A stretch of DNA of 64,000 nucleotides from CAZCAC01 sp964496575 (GCA_964496575.1 CAZCAC010000007.1:1-64000), one strand, 5' to 3'. Shown: positions 43,025-51,964, counted from the stretch's first letter. The notes: a model not told the origin generated them from the letters alone. Numbers and translations are program-made.

Positions 43025-43231
43025 GAGAAGAGTGGGGTGGGGTATTGGGCTATCTGTCTTGTGGGAGTGAGGCATGGCCACACATTGATCTCGTCCCTCT
43101 CTCGTCACCCGTGGCGGTGCGAGTGAAGCCGTTTCGGTACATTGCTCGGATCCGTGATTCCCCCGATTCCCTCAAGCGGGATCGAACCCGGGTCGATCCT
43201 CCAGTTCCCCCCTCTGCTGGAATCTCCCGAA

Positions 43232-43750
43232 ATGGACCTACGCGCCCCCACCCGTGGTTTCTCCCTGCTCGAGCTGATCCTCGTCATCTCGATCCTCTCG
43301 GTCCTCGCCGGAGCCGTTCTCCCGAGCTTGAGTGGGCGACTGGCCCACTCCCGGGACGTCCGTCGCCTCTCGGACATCCGGGCGGTTCGCGCGGCGATCG
43401 AGCAGTACTACGCCGATCACGGCACGTGGCCGGAGGCGGACGAGAACCCGGGGTTCGGCGGATGGGACGTCTCGCACGACGGCGGTTTCATCAGCGCCCT
43501 GCGCGAGAACGGATACATGTCCGAAGACGCCCGGGATCCGGTCGGGGACAAGCGTTTTCACTATCGCTACTACGTCTACGATCGCGGCTCGTACGGCTGC
43601 CTCGGGGCGACCTCGTTCTACGTCCTCGGGATCCGGGAGTTCGAGGCGGACGAGTTCGCCAGGCAGAACTCGGGCTGTTTCACCTGCACCGGGCGCGACT
43701 GGAACGAGGAGTTCGACTACGTGACCGGCGGCGGAGCCACCGAGAAGTGA
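43232..43750 (+). CDS. Type II secretion pseudopilin, divergent copy
   Basis: This 172-aa prepilin has leader MDLRAPTRG, then FSLLELILVISILSVLAGAV, with Gly/Phe cleavage and Glu+5. The globular domain is GspG-like (VRAAIEQYYADHGTWPEAD, SEDARDPVGDKRFHYRYYVY) and contains four cysteines near its end, including CFTC. It points away from the rest of the cluster, with 207 bp between its start and that of the minus-strand pseudopilin. That gap probably holds both promoters. It may be a minor pseudopilin or the major one of a variant pilus. Confidence 0.88.
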   Translation: MDLRAPTRGFSLLELILVISILSVLAGAVLPSLSGRLAHSRDVRRLSDIRAVRAAIEQYYADHGTWPEADENPGFGGWDVSHDGGFISALRENGYMSEDARDPVGDKRFHYRYYVYDRGSYGCLGATSFYVLGIREFEADEFARQNSGCFTCTGRDWNEEFDYVTGGGATEK

Positions 43751-43871
43751 CTCTCTCCCGGTCCTAGGCAGCGAGGATCGGGGAGCGCGGCGGGCACCGC
43801 GAGCGGGTCGGATCCCCCTCGACACGTCCCGGGTTTGCTCCCGCACGTCGGGCGAGGCTTGACCCCACCCC

Positions 43872-43909
43872 GGCGGGGGCTCACCATCGAGGTCGATGGG
43901 AGCCCCGCC
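43872..43909 (+). terminator. Strong hairpin after the divergent pseudopilin
   Basis: GGCGGGGGCTCACCATCGA pairs with TCGATGGGAGCCCCGCC with one bulge and one mismatch, loop GG. It is about 120 bp after the pseudopilin stop and 30 bp before the next start. No T-run follows. It probably separates the secretion genes from the next transcript. Confidence 0.5.
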
Positions 43910-43938
43910 GCCCCGTGGTGGGCCTCTCCCCAGCTGCC

Positions 43939-44916
43939 ATGACGGCCGACCGAGCCATCGATCGCCACTCTCCGCTGTACGACCGCTTCAACGGCTTCCT
44001 GCTGGGCGCGTTCTTCGCCTCGGCCTACGCGCGGAGCCGGGCGAGCGCCTTCGCGCCGATGCGCGCCCGGATGCAGGAGTTCCTGGAGGAGTTGGAGATC
44101 GAGCTGCTCCTGCCCCTCGACCACCAGAGCTTCTCTCGGGCCCACGCGGACCTGGCGGCGGAGCTCGCCCCCGCGCTGAAGGAGACGAGCGGGGAGCTCT
44201 TCAACTTCTTCCTGCTGGGGACGTGCAGCGTGCAGCGCTGCGGGCTGACCGACCCGGAACCCCTGGGTGAGGTGCGGCGCGTCGCCCGCCACATCCTGGC
44301 CACGCAGGAGCTCCCGCGAGAGATATGGGACTCGTCCTTCCAGCCGAACGAGAACGACGCGCCGCCGCTCCGCCGCGCGATGCCGCTGCTCGCCGCGGCG
44401 CTCGCTCCGCTGCCGGTGGAGGAGTCGACCTGCTTCGTCGCGCAGCCCCCCGGTGAGTCCTCCTCCCGCGACTTCAAGCGCTTCTTCCGGGTCCTGCTCG
44501 ACGCCTGCGGCAAGCGCGCGATCCGGACCTGGGCCGGCTTCGGCGGCGAGCGACGACAGGAGGTGCTGGTCCGGGCGATCCGCCGCTCCGGCTCGCTGCT
44601 CGCCGACCTCAGCGGGTTCGGCCCGAACGTGATCTTCCAGCTCGGAGTCGCGCGGGGAGCGGACAAGCGCGTGTACCTCTTCACCAGCACCCCGGGGATT
44701 CCCCCGCCCACCGACCTCGCCTTGCGCTGGGTCTGCCGCTTCGCGCCGACGGCCGGACGCACCGTCCCGCGCGACCTCAGCGAGGGGTTGTTCTTCATCT
44801 CGGCGGTCGACGCCGTCCTCGACTCGGACCGCGCCTGCCTCGGCGAGGTGTCGCCGGAGAGCGTGATCCAGCGCCTGCGGCAGGCGGAGTCGTTCGCGCA
44901 GGAAGCGCTGGAGTAA
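43939..44916 (+). CDS. Protein with nucleoside-deoxyribosyltransferase/TIR-like C-terminal domain
   Basis: This 325-aa cytoplasmic protein is not firmly assigned. Residues 1 to about 165 are helical and unrecognised. From CFVAQPPGESSSRDFKRFF to the end there is a Rossmann-like pattern: a first strand, a helix, then IRRSGSLLADLSGFGPNV and IFQLGVARGADKRVYLFTS. The ADL-x-G-x-x-PNV-x-x-x-LG-A signature is shared by the nucleoside 2-deoxyribosyltransferase and TIR-like nucleotide-processing folds. In those families the residue before LG is normally Glu and catalytic; here it is Gln (FQLG). It may bind a nucleotide without cleaving it. The ATG at 43939 is preferred over GTGs at 43915/43918. Confidence 0.6.
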   Translation: MTADRAIDRHSPLYDRFNGFLLGAFFASAYARSRASAFAPMRARMQEFLEELEIELLLPLDHQSFSRAHADLAAELAPALKETSGELFNFFLLGTCSVQRCGLTDPEPLGEVRRVARHILATQELPREIWDSSFQPNENDAPPLRRAMPLLAAALAPLPVEESTCFVAQPPGESSSRDFKRFFRVLLDACGKRAIRTWAGFGGERRQEVLVRAIRRSGSLLADLSGFGPNVIFQLGVARGADKRVYLFTSTPGIPPPTDLALRWVCRFAPTAGRTVPRDLSEGLFFISAVDAVLDSDRACLGEVSPESVIQRLRQAESFAQEALE

Positions 44917-45011
44917 TCCGGAGCGACCGGGGCGCTGACTGCTTTCGGCGCGGCGCGTGAAGCGGCTCCGCTCCTGTGCAACAATGCACCGGGCCGCTCC
45001 TCTCGACTCCG

Positions 45012-45848
45012 ATGCAGATCGACGCACACCTCCACCTCTGGCGCTTCCGCCCCGGAGAGCTCCCGCCGGAGCTCGAGGCGCACGAAGCGCTGTGTGGCGA
45101 CTTCCTGCCCCGCGACCTGGAGCCCGAGCTCGACCTGCACGGTCTCGACGGCTGCGTCGCGGTGCAGGCCGTGCCGGGGCGGAACGAGACGCGGTGGCTG
45201 CTCGAGCAGTGCGCTCACTTCCCCTTCGTCCGCGGAGTGGTGGGCTGGCTCGACCTCCTCGACGCCGGGCTCGAAGCCGCGCTCGATCTGTTCACCGCTC
45301 ACCCTTGCTTCCGTGGCCTGCGCCTCTCGCTCTCCGAGAAGCGGGACGCGGCGCTCTTCGAGTCCGAGGCGCTCACCATCGCGAGCGCCCTCCTGTCGCG
45401 CCGGCGCCTGACCTGCGACCTCTCGGCTCCCTCCTCGCACCTGGCGCCCGCGGCCGCTTTCGCCGCCCGGCACCCGGCCCTGTCCCTGGTGCTCGATCGA
45501 CTCGCCCCTCCGCGGTCCTCTCGCCCCGAGGCGCTTCGCGACTGGGCGCGTGAGCTCGGGCGACTCGCCGCGCGACCCAATGCGAGCTGCAAGATCGCCG
45601 GCCTGGTCGGAGGCGCGGACTGGGAGCGGTGGACCCCCGAGGAGCTCCGCCCACCCCTGGAGATCGCCCTGGAGCTCTTCGGCCCCGAGCGGCTCCTCTT
45701 CGGCTCCGACTGGCCCGTCTGTCGTCTCGCCGCGAACTACGCCGCGGTCGTCCAGCTGGCCCTCGACTTCGCCGGTGAGCTCTCCCCCACCGAGCGCGCC
45801 CGCTTCCTCGGCGGAAACGCCGCCCGCTTCTACCACCTCCCCAGCTGA
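45012..45848 (+). CDS. Amidohydrolase-2 family protein, sugar-lactonase-like
   Basis: This 278-aa TIM-barrel protein belongs to the amidohydrolase-2 family, which includes L-fuconolactonase and related lactonases. It starts QIDAHLHLWRF (metal-binding H-x-H). It has FVRGVVGWLDL in the third strand region, CKIAGLVGGADW near residue 197 and the signature LFGSDWPVC near residue 235, whose Asp is the catalytic residue. In this family such enzymes open sugar lactones. It lies 8 bp before lutA, so an aldonic-acid route ending in lactate, oxidised by LutABC, is a fair guess. The ATG at 45012 sits right before the domain. Confidence 0.8.
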   Translation: MQIDAHLHLWRFRPGELPPELEAHEALCGDFLPRDLEPELDLHGLDGCVAVQAVPGRNETRWLLEQCAHFPFVRGVVGWLDLLDAGLEAALDLFTAHPCFRGLRLSLSEKRDAALFESEALTIASALLSRRRLTCDLSAPSSHLAPAAAFAARHPALSLVLDRLAPPRSSRPEALRDWARELGRLAARPNASCKIAGLVGGADWERWTPEELRPPLEIALELFGPERLLFGSDWPVCRLAANYAAVVQLALDFAGELSPTERARFLGGNAARFYHLPS

Positions 45849-45856
45849 ACCTCGCC

Positions 45857-46585
45857 TTGAAGGTCTCCCTCTTCGTCACCTGCCTGGTCGACCAGTTCTG
45901 GCCCGAAGCGGGCCGAGCCACCGCCCGGGTCCTGTCTCGCGCGGGCTGCCGCGTCCACTTCGACGACCGCCAGACCTGCTGCGGACAGCCCGCGTTCAAC
46001 AGCGGCTACCGCGCCGGCGCGCGGCAGGTCGTCCAGCACCTCCTCGAGGTGTTCGAGGAGCACGAGGCGGAAGCGATCGTGCTCCCCTCGGGTTCGTGTA
46101 CCTCGATGACCCGCCACTGGGACGATCTCTTCCCCGACGGCGATCCGTGGCGCGCGCGCGCCCACCGCGTCGCCGCGCGCTGCCACGAGCTCTCCGCCTT
46201 CCTGGTGCGCGTCCTCGGCCGGACCGACCTCGGCGCGAGCTTCTCCGGCCGGGTCACCTGGCACGACGCCTGCCACGGGCTCCGCGAGCTCTGCATCTGC
46301 GAGGAGCCCCGCGCCCTGCTCCGCGAGGTGGAGGGACTCGACCTGGTCGAGGTCGAGGGCTCGAAGGAGTGCTGCGGCTTCGGCGGCACCTTTTCGATCA
46401 AGTATCCAGAGATCTCGGTGGCCATGCTCGATCGCAAGCTGGAGAAGCTGGAGCGCTCGGGGGTCGGCACGATCGTCTCCGGAGACGTCTCCTGCCTGAT
46501 GCAGATCGAGGGGCGACTGAAGCGACGCGGCTCGTCGATCCGGACGCTCCACCTGGCCGAGGTCCTCGCGGGAGGAGAACGATGA
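45857..46585 (+). CDS. lutA: L-lactate oxidation complex, cysteine-rich Fe-S subunit
   Basis: This 242-aa protein has two CCG domains. Their cysteine motifs are visible: CLVDQFWPEAG, then RQTCCGQPAFNSGY, and in the second half WHDACHGLRE and KECCGFGGTFS. It is the LutA/LldE subunit that, with LutB and LutC, oxidises L-lactate to pyruvate at an electron-transport partner. It begins with TTG, giving the canonical MKVSLFVTCLVDQFWP start. It lies 8 bp after the amidohydrolase gene, and its stop overlaps the lutB start (ATGA). Confidence 0.93.
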   Translation: MKVSLFVTCLVDQFWPEAGRATARVLSRAGCRVHFDDRQTCCGQPAFNSGYRAGARQVVQHLLEVFEEHEAEAIVLPSGSCTSMTRHWDDLFPDGDPWRARAHRVAARCHELSAFLVRVLGRTDLGASFSGRVTWHDACHGLRELCICEEPRALLREVEGLDLVEVEGSKECCGFGGTFSIKYPEISVAMLDRKLEKLERSGVGTIVSGDVSCLMQIEGRLKRRGSSIRTLHLAEVLAGGER

Positions 46586-48021
46586 GTCACTCCCCGTCGA
46601 TGGAATCGTTCCCCGAGAATTCCCGCGCCGCTCTCGACGACGCCGCGCTGCGCTGCGCCCTGCGGCACGCCACCCACACCTTCGCCGGCCGGCGCGCGGC
46701 GGCGGTCGAGGGGGTCGAGGACTGGAAGTCGCTGCGCCGCCGGGCCCGCGAGATAAGGGACGCGACCCTCGCCGAGCTGCCCCGCTGGCTCTCGACCTTC
46801 GAGGAGCGCGCCACCGCGGCCGGCACGCAGGTGCACTGGGCGGAGGACGCCGAGGCGGCCAACGAGATCGTGCTGGACATCGCCCGCGAGAGCGGCGCGC
46901 GGACGCTGGTCAAGAGCAAGTCGATGACCACCGAGGAGACTGGGCTCAACGGCGCCCTCGAGGAGGCGGGGCTCTTCCCCGTCGAGACCGACCTCGGCGA
47001 GTACATCATCCAGCTCGCCGGCGAGACCCCCTCGCACATCATCGTCCCGGCGATCCACAAGACCCGCGGCGAGATCGGGCGCCTCTTCGAGGAGGAGCTA
47101 TCGGTGGCCTACACCGACGACCCGAAGGAGTTGACCGAGCTCGCCCGCGAGGTCCTGCGCGGGGAGTTCGCCCGCGCCGACCTCGGTATCAGCGGAGCGA
47201 ACTTCGCCGTCGCCGAGACCGGTTCGTTCCTCGTGCTGGAGAACGAGGGCAACGCGCGCATGTGCACCTCGCTCCCGCGCGTGCACGTGGCGGTGATCGG
47301 CATCGAGAAGATCCTCCCACGCCTCGCCGACCTGGAGGTGTTCCTGGCCCTGTTGCCGCGCTCCGGCACGGGCCAGCACCTGACCAGCTACCAGACGATC
47401 TTCACCGGCCCCCGTGCGGAGGGGCGCGAGGGTCCCGAGGCGCTGCACGTCGTCCTGCTCGACAACGGTCGCTCGCGGATGCTGCGCGAGGAGATCACCC
47501 GGCAGTCGCTCGCCTGCATCCGCTGCGGCGCGTGCCTCAATGTCTGCCCCGTCTACGGCCAGAGCGGCGGGCACGCGTACGGCTCGGTCTACCCCGGGCC
47601 GATCGGCGCGTGCGTGACGCCGCAGCTCAGCGGTCTCTCCCGGGCGCGGCACCTGCCCTTCGCCTCGAGCCTCTGCGGCGCGTGCCGCGAGGTGTGTCCG
47701 CTGGACATCGACCTCCCGCGTCTCCTGTTGCACCTGCGCCACGAGGTGGCCGACGAGGAGCGGGAGACGAAGCGCGCGAGGGAGACTCGCGCCTGGCGGG
47801 CGTGGGCCTGGGTGATGCGCGACCCGCGCCGCTACGCGCTCCTGTCGAAGGCGATGCGTCTCGGTCGCGGTTCCCTGCAGGACCGGGGCACGGTCGACTT
47901 CCTCGCCCGCTTCGTCCCGCCCCTCGCCGCGTGGGTCGGCGAGCGCGACCTGCGCCCACCCGCGGCCCGCTCGTTCCGGGAGACCTGGAGTGGGGACCGG
48001 GAGGGAGGAGAGGAGCGATGA
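46582..48021 (+). CDS. lutB: L-lactate oxidation complex, Fe-S/LUD subunit
   Basis: This 479-aa protein has an N-terminal LUD domain (LVKSKSMTTEETGLNGALEE, then ISGANFAVAETGSFLVLENE). Two 4Fe-4S clusters lie in CIRCGACLNVCPVYG near residue 315 and CGACREVCPLDIDLP near 370. It ends in a DUF-type helical tail. It is the LutB subunit. The ATG overlaps the lutA stop by 4 bases, and its stop overlaps the lutC start by 4 bases, so the three are made together. Its start lies 5 bases after a GGAGG. Confidence 0.95.
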   Translation: MSHSPSMESFPENSRAALDDAALRCALRHATHTFAGRRAAAVEGVEDWKSLRRRAREIRDATLAELPRWLSTFEERATAAGTQVHWAEDAEAANEIVLDIARESGARTLVKSKSMTTEETGLNGALEEAGLFPVETDLGEYIIQLAGETPSHIIVPAIHKTRGEIGRLFEEELSVAYTDDPKELTELAREVLRGEFARADLGISGANFAVAETGSFLVLENEGNARMCTSLPRVHVAVIGIEKILPRLADLEVFLALLPRSGTGQHLTSYQTIFTGPRAEGREGPEALHVVLLDNGRSRMLREEITRQSLACIRCGACLNVCPVYGQSGGHAYGSVYPGPIGACVTPQLSGLSRARHLPFASSLCGACREVCPLDIDLPRLLLHLRHEVADEERETKRARETRAWRAWAWVMRDPRRYALLSKAMRLGRGSLQDRGTVDFLARFVPPLAAWVGERDLRPPAARSFRETWSGDREGGEER

Positions 48022-48653
48022 GCACATCCCGACGGGATCGGATCCTGAACCGCGGGCGCGCCGCGCTCGGCCCCGAGCGCTCCGCGGAGCTGCCGCCGCC
48101 GGTGGTGACGCGCCGCGACGACCTCGCGACGCGGGAGGCGCGGATCGACTGCTTCACCGCGACGCTCGAACGGGTCGGCGGTCGAGTACACCGGGTGGCC
48201 GGCCCGGACGAGGCGGCGGGCGCGCTGCGCGAGATCGTCACCCGTCACGGGGTGGAGAGCCTCGTTCACTCCGACGCCCCGGAGCTCGTCCCGCTGGTCG
48301 AGTCGCTCCCGGCCACGGTCGAGAGAGGCGCCGAGCCGGGCGACCGCGACACCCTGCTGAGCGCGCACGCGGGCCTGACCGGAGCGCAGGCGGCGATCGC
48401 CGAGACGGGTACGCTGGTGCTCGACTCGACAGCGGAGCGCCACCGCCTCGTCTCGCTCTTGCCGCCACTCCACGTCGCCGTGCTCGACGCCGGGGCGATC
48501 GTGGCCACGATCGGCGAGGCGCTCGCCCGCTTCGGCAACCCGCCGCCGGCGGCGTTGACCTTCATCACCGGTCCGTCGCGCACCGCGGACATCGAGCTGG
48601 AGCTCGTCGTCGGCGTGCACGGGCCGAAGGCGCTGGAGGTGATCCTCGTCTGA
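48018..48653 (+). CDS. lutC: L-lactate oxidation complex, LUD-domain subunit
   Basis: This 211-aa protein is a single LUD domain. The family motifs are AAIAETGTLVLDSTAERHRL near residue 130 and FITGPSRTADIELELVVGVH near 185. It completes the LutABC set for growth on L-lactate. A GGAGAGGAG ribosome site precedes the ATG, which overlaps the lutB stop as ATGA. No lactate permease or regulator is next to it; the following gene encodes an unrelated hydrolase. Confidence 0.93.
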   Translation: MSTSRRDRILNRGRAALGPERSAELPPPVVTRRDDLATREARIDCFTATLERVGGRVHRVAGPDEAAGALREIVTRHGVESLVHSDAPELVPLVESLPATVERGAEPGDRDTLLSAHAGLTGAQAAIAETGTLVLDSTAERHRLVSLLPPLHVAVLDAGAIVATIGEALARFGNPPPAALTFITGPSRTADIELELVVGVHGPKALEVILV

Positions 48654-48663
48654 GGGGACCGAC

Positions 48664-49542
48664 ATGCCCGATGCCACGAGCAACCTCCCCCTCCTCCGCC
48701 GCCTCTGGCCGCTGCTGCTCGTACTGCTGGCGATCTACGCTCTGTGGCTCGTCCTCGCCTGGACGGTACAGCGGCGGATCCTCTTCCCCCGGCACGTGCT
48801 CTCCGAGGGCACCGGCCCTCCCCTGGGAAGCCTCGGGATCGAACAGCACTGGCTGGATACCGACGAGGGCCGCGTCGAGTGGTGGTTCGTGCCCGCGCCC
48901 GGAGAGGCGCCGGCCGGCGGAGCGCCGACGGTCTTCTACACCCACGGAAACGCCGAGCGGATCGACGACCAGGACTCGGTCTGGCGTGGCTACCGGGCTC
49001 TCGGCTTCAACGTGGTGCTCTGCGAGTACCGCGGTTACGGCCGGTCGGCGGGGTCCCCCACCGAGGCGGCCCTCACCTCCGACCTCGTCGCGGTTCACGA
49101 CGAAGCGACCGCGCGACCCGACGTCGACGCGGATCGGCTCCTCTACCACGGGCGCTCGGTCGGCACCGGCGTCGCCTGCGACCTCGCCCGCGAACGGCCG
49201 CCCCGCGCCCTGATCCTGACCGCGCCGTTCACCTCGGTCGCGTCGCTGATGGCCCGCTTCGGCATCCCCCGCCCCGTCGTCCGCGATCCCTTCGACAACC
49301 TGGCCGCGCTCCGCGCCAGCCCCCGCCCCACCCTCCTCATCCACGGAAGCCGCGACACGGTGATCCCCGCCGCCCACTCCCGCGAGCTCGCCGAGCAGCT
49401 CCCCGACGCGAGGCGCATCGTCTACGAGGGATTCGGACACAACGACCTTCCCGTCGGTGGGCCGCGCTACTGGGCCGACATCGAGCGGTTCCTGGTCGAG
49501 ATCGACCTGCTGGCGGTCCCCGGCGCGGATTCCGGGGACTGA
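48664..49542 (+). CDS. Membrane-anchored alpha/beta hydrolase
   Basis: This 292-aa protein has an N-terminal membrane helix (RLWPLLLVLLAIYALWLVLAW), then an alpha/beta-hydrolase fold of the BEM46/FrsA-like type. The oxyanion segment is VFYTHGNAER, the nucleophile elbow is HGRSVGTG with Ser165, the acid is in HGSRDTVIP and the His in FGHNDLP, so the triad is complete. The substrate is unknown; these enzymes are often esterases or thioesterases. It starts 10 bp after lutC and is probably on the same transcript. The active site would face the outside or the cytoplasm depending on topology, which cannot be settled here. Confidence 0.85.
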   Translation: MPDATSNLPLLRRLWPLLLVLLAIYALWLVLAWTVQRRILFPRHVLSEGTGPPLGSLGIEQHWLDTDEGRVEWWFVPAPGEAPAGGAPTVFYTHGNAERIDDQDSVWRGYRALGFNVVLCEYRGYGRSAGSPTEAALTSDLVAVHDEATARPDVDADRLLYHGRSVGTGVACDLARERPPRALILTAPFTSVASLMARFGIPRPVVRDPFDNLAALRASPRPTLLIHGSRDTVIPAAHSRELAEQLPDARRIVYEGFGHNDLPVGGPRYWADIERFLVEIDLLAVPGADSGD

Positions 49543-49633
49543 CCTGATCCTGGTCGAGTGAGTTGCACGGAGGAGCGGGTTCTTGCCGCCGCTCGGTTCC
49601 ACCTCCGGTGGCCCTGCGTTCGATAACAGGAGC

Positions 49634-50863
49634 ATGCGCTCTCTTGCGCTGTTCACCCCCCTGCTCCTGGCCGCGCCGGTTCCGGCGGGCGGAGCCTCGC
49701 TGCAGCTCGAGCTCACCTGCACGGAACTCGGCGCCTGGGACGCCCAGCACGGGGACTGGCTCGGCTACGCGGTCGCCACGTCGGGAGAGTGGCTCCTGGC
49801 CGGCGCGCCCTACGACGATCTCGGCGGGGGCAACTCCGGCTCGGTCGCGGCGTACCGGCTCACCGGGGGCACCCCGGAACAGGTCGACCTCCTCGCCCCC
49901 GACGACGGTCACCGCGGGATGTACTTCGGAATGTCCCTGGCGATCAGCGGCGAGCACTGCGCCATCGGTGCGCCGTGGGACGACGACCGGGGACACCGCT
50001 CGGGATCGGCGTACGTCTTCCGCTGGAACGGCGAGCGCTGGGTGCAGGAGGCCAAGCTGGTCGCGCCGGACGGAGCCGCCGAGGATCGATTCGGCTACTC
50101 GGTGGCGATCGACGGCGGGCGGATCGCCGTCGGAGCGAGGTGGGACGACGACCGGGGCGAGAACTGCGGCTCGGTCCACCTCTTCGAGCGAGACGGCGAG
50201 GAGTGGACACCGGTCGAGAAGCTGGTCCCCGAGCAGGCTGGGACCGGAGACGAGTTCGGCATCTCGGTCGCTCTCTCCGGCGACCGGCTGGCGGTCGGCG
50301 CGTTCGGCGATCCCCTCCAGGGGCCCCAGAGCGGGGCCGCCTACGTCTTCCACCGGCGCGACATCCGCTGGGTCCCCGAGGCCCGGCTCCTGGCGAGCGA
50401 CGCCGCGAAGGGAGACGGCTTCGGGCTCTGCGTCGCCCTCGACGGCCCGACCTGCGTCGTCGGCGCCCCGTGGAAGGGCGACGCGACCGAGACGGGGGGT
50501 GCGGTCTACGTCTTCGAGAGAGCTGGCGAGACCTGGCCCCAGCGCGCACGCCTCGACCCCCGGACCCCGGTCGCGGGGGGGCACTTCGGACGCTCCGTCT
50601 CGCTCTCCGCCGGGTGCATCCTCGTCGGGGCGCCGTACGGTGGCGCCCGGCCCGCCCGGAGCGGCGCGGCCTTCCTCTACCGGCGGGTGGAGGGGCGGTG
50701 GAAGCGGCTCGGCGAGCTTCCTCGGCCCCGGTCGGAGGCGCAGGACGGCTTCGGCTGGGCGGTCGCCATCTCCGGCGAGCGGATCGCCGTCGGCGCGAGA
50801 GGACTGGACGCGGCCGGCACGGGAGCCGATCACGGGCACCTGTTCGCCTACTCGCCTCGCTGA
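49634..50863 (+). CDS. Exported FG-GAP-repeat protein
   Basis: This 409-aa protein has a signal peptide (LALFTPLLLAAPVPAGGAS) and seven FG-GAP repeats. Examples are GYAVATSGEWLLAGAPYDD, FGYSVAIDGGRIAVGARWDD and FGRSVSLSAGCILVGAPYGG. Each blade has the F-G-x-S-V...V-G-A-P pattern and a G-S-x-x-V-F spacer. Together they form one beta-propeller likely to act in surface binding. It has no extra catalytic domain. The start ATG has AGGAG almost in contact. There are 91 bp to the previous stop. Confidence 0.85.
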   Translation: MRSLALFTPLLLAAPVPAGGASLQLELTCTELGAWDAQHGDWLGYAVATSGEWLLAGAPYDDLGGGNSGSVAAYRLTGGTPEQVDLLAPDDGHRGMYFGMSLAISGEHCAIGAPWDDDRGHRSGSAYVFRWNGERWVQEAKLVAPDGAAEDRFGYSVAIDGGRIAVGARWDDDRGENCGSVHLFERDGEEWTPVEKLVPEQAGTGDEFGISVALSGDRLAVGAFGDPLQGPQSGAAYVFHRRDIRWVPEARLLASDAAKGDGFGLCVALDGPTCVVGAPWKGDATETGGAVYVFERAGETWPQRARLDPRTPVAGGHFGRSVSLSAGCILVGAPYGGARPARSGAAFLYRRVEGRWKRLGELPRPRSEAQDGFGWAVAISGERIAVGARGLDAAGTGADHGHLFAYSPR

Positions 50864-51055
50864 GGTCGGCCCGGGGCGGGGAGCGATGTGGAAGATCTTT
50901 CCGGCAGGAAACCGTCCGGAGTCGAGCGACAGAAACCCGATAAGTCTCGGCGTTCCTGCTTGGGGTCATGGGGAATATTGCCGATGTGAGCGCTGAGGAG
51001 GATCGGCGGTGGGCGGGCGAGGCCCACCTCCTCGTCGTAGCCCGATCGTTCAGTG

Positions 51056-51964
51056 ATGCCTCACGACCTCGAAAAGACCACCCCCTGGAGGGAGGACTCC
51101 CACGCACCGAAGCCGGAGCCGAGGCGAGCCTGGGTGACGATCCTCGTCGGCCCCGACGCGGGGCGCGTGATCTCCCTCCAGCCCGGACCGAACACGATCG
51201 GCCGCTCGCCGGCGGCGGACATCGTCATCCCGGACGAGCTCGTCTCCCGGATCCACGTCGAGATCGAGGTCGAGGTCCAGGGCGAGGCCACCATCCGTGA
51301 CTGCGGCAGCACCAACGGAACCATGCTGGGCTCCCGCCCGACCGCCTCGGCTCCCCGGGAGCTGCGCGACGGCGCGCGGATCCAGCTCGGTGGCGCGGCG
51401 GTGCTGCGCTTCTCCTTCCGCGACCGGATCGAGGAGCACTTCGAGAACCAGCTGTACGAATCCGCCACCCGCGACGAGCTGACCGGGGCCTACAACCGCC
51501 GGCACTTCAACGAGCGCTTCGAGCAGCTGTTCTCCCTGGCGCTCCGCCACCAGAAGCCGATGGGGCTGGTGCTCTTCGACCTCGACGACTTCAAGCGCAT
51601 CAACGACGACCACGGTCACGCCGCCGGAGACCTCATGCTCCGCGAGATCGTCGACTCGATCGACGGGGAGCTTCGCGCGGGCGAAGTCCTCGCTCGCCTG
51701 GGAGGGGACGAGCTGGCGGTGCTGCTCCCCACGGCCACGCTCGAGGAGGCCCTGATGGTCGGCGAGCGGCTGAGGCGAAAGGTCGAGACGACGGTGGTGC
51801 ACTGGGGAGTGCAACGTCTCCGGACCACGGCGTCCTTCGGCATCGGCTCGACCTCCCGCGGCCGGGTCGACAGCACCGAGCGCCTCTTCATCGAAGCGGA
51901 CGAGAACCTCTACCGCGCCAAGAGAGCCGGCAAGAACCGCGTCTGCGGCTCCTGCCGGGGTTGA
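51056..51964 (+). CDS. FHA-domain diguanylate cyclase-like signalling protein
   Basis: This 302-aa cytoplasmic protein has an N-terminal FHA domain (NTIGRSPAADIVIPDELVSR, DCGSTNGTMLG) that binds phosphothreonine. A C-terminal GGDEF domain follows (DELTGAYNRRHFNERFEQLF, LFDLDDFKRINDDHGHAAGD). The active-site loop reads GGDEL, one residue from consensus, so cyclase activity is possible. The inhibitory I-site is RAGE instead of RxxD, suggesting loss of product feedback. It would make cyclic di-GMP in response to a kinase signal. The ATG at 51056 is preferred to the GTG one codon earlier. It faces the convergent HDOD gene, 39 bp away. Confidence 0.92.
   Translation: MPHDLEKTTPWREDSHAPKPEPRRAWVTILVGPDAGRVISLQPGPNTIGRSPAADIVIPDELVSRIHVEIEVEVQGEATIRDCGSTNGTMLGSRPTASAPRELRDGARIQLGGAAVLRFSFRDRIEEHFENQLYESATRDELTGAYNRRHFNERFEQLFSLALRHQKPMGLVLFDLDDFKRINDDHGHAAGDLMLREIVDSIDGELRAGEVLARLGGDELAVLLPTATLEEALMVGERLRRKVETTVVHWGVQRLRTTASFGIGSTSRGRVDSTERLFIEADENLYRAKRAGKNRVCGSCRG

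Noticed and set aside
43717..45027. A 436-residue minus-strand frame opposite the NDT/TIR-like gene
   Set aside because: It is Arg/Glu/Gln-rich shadow text with no recognisable motif; the plus strand has the fold signature.
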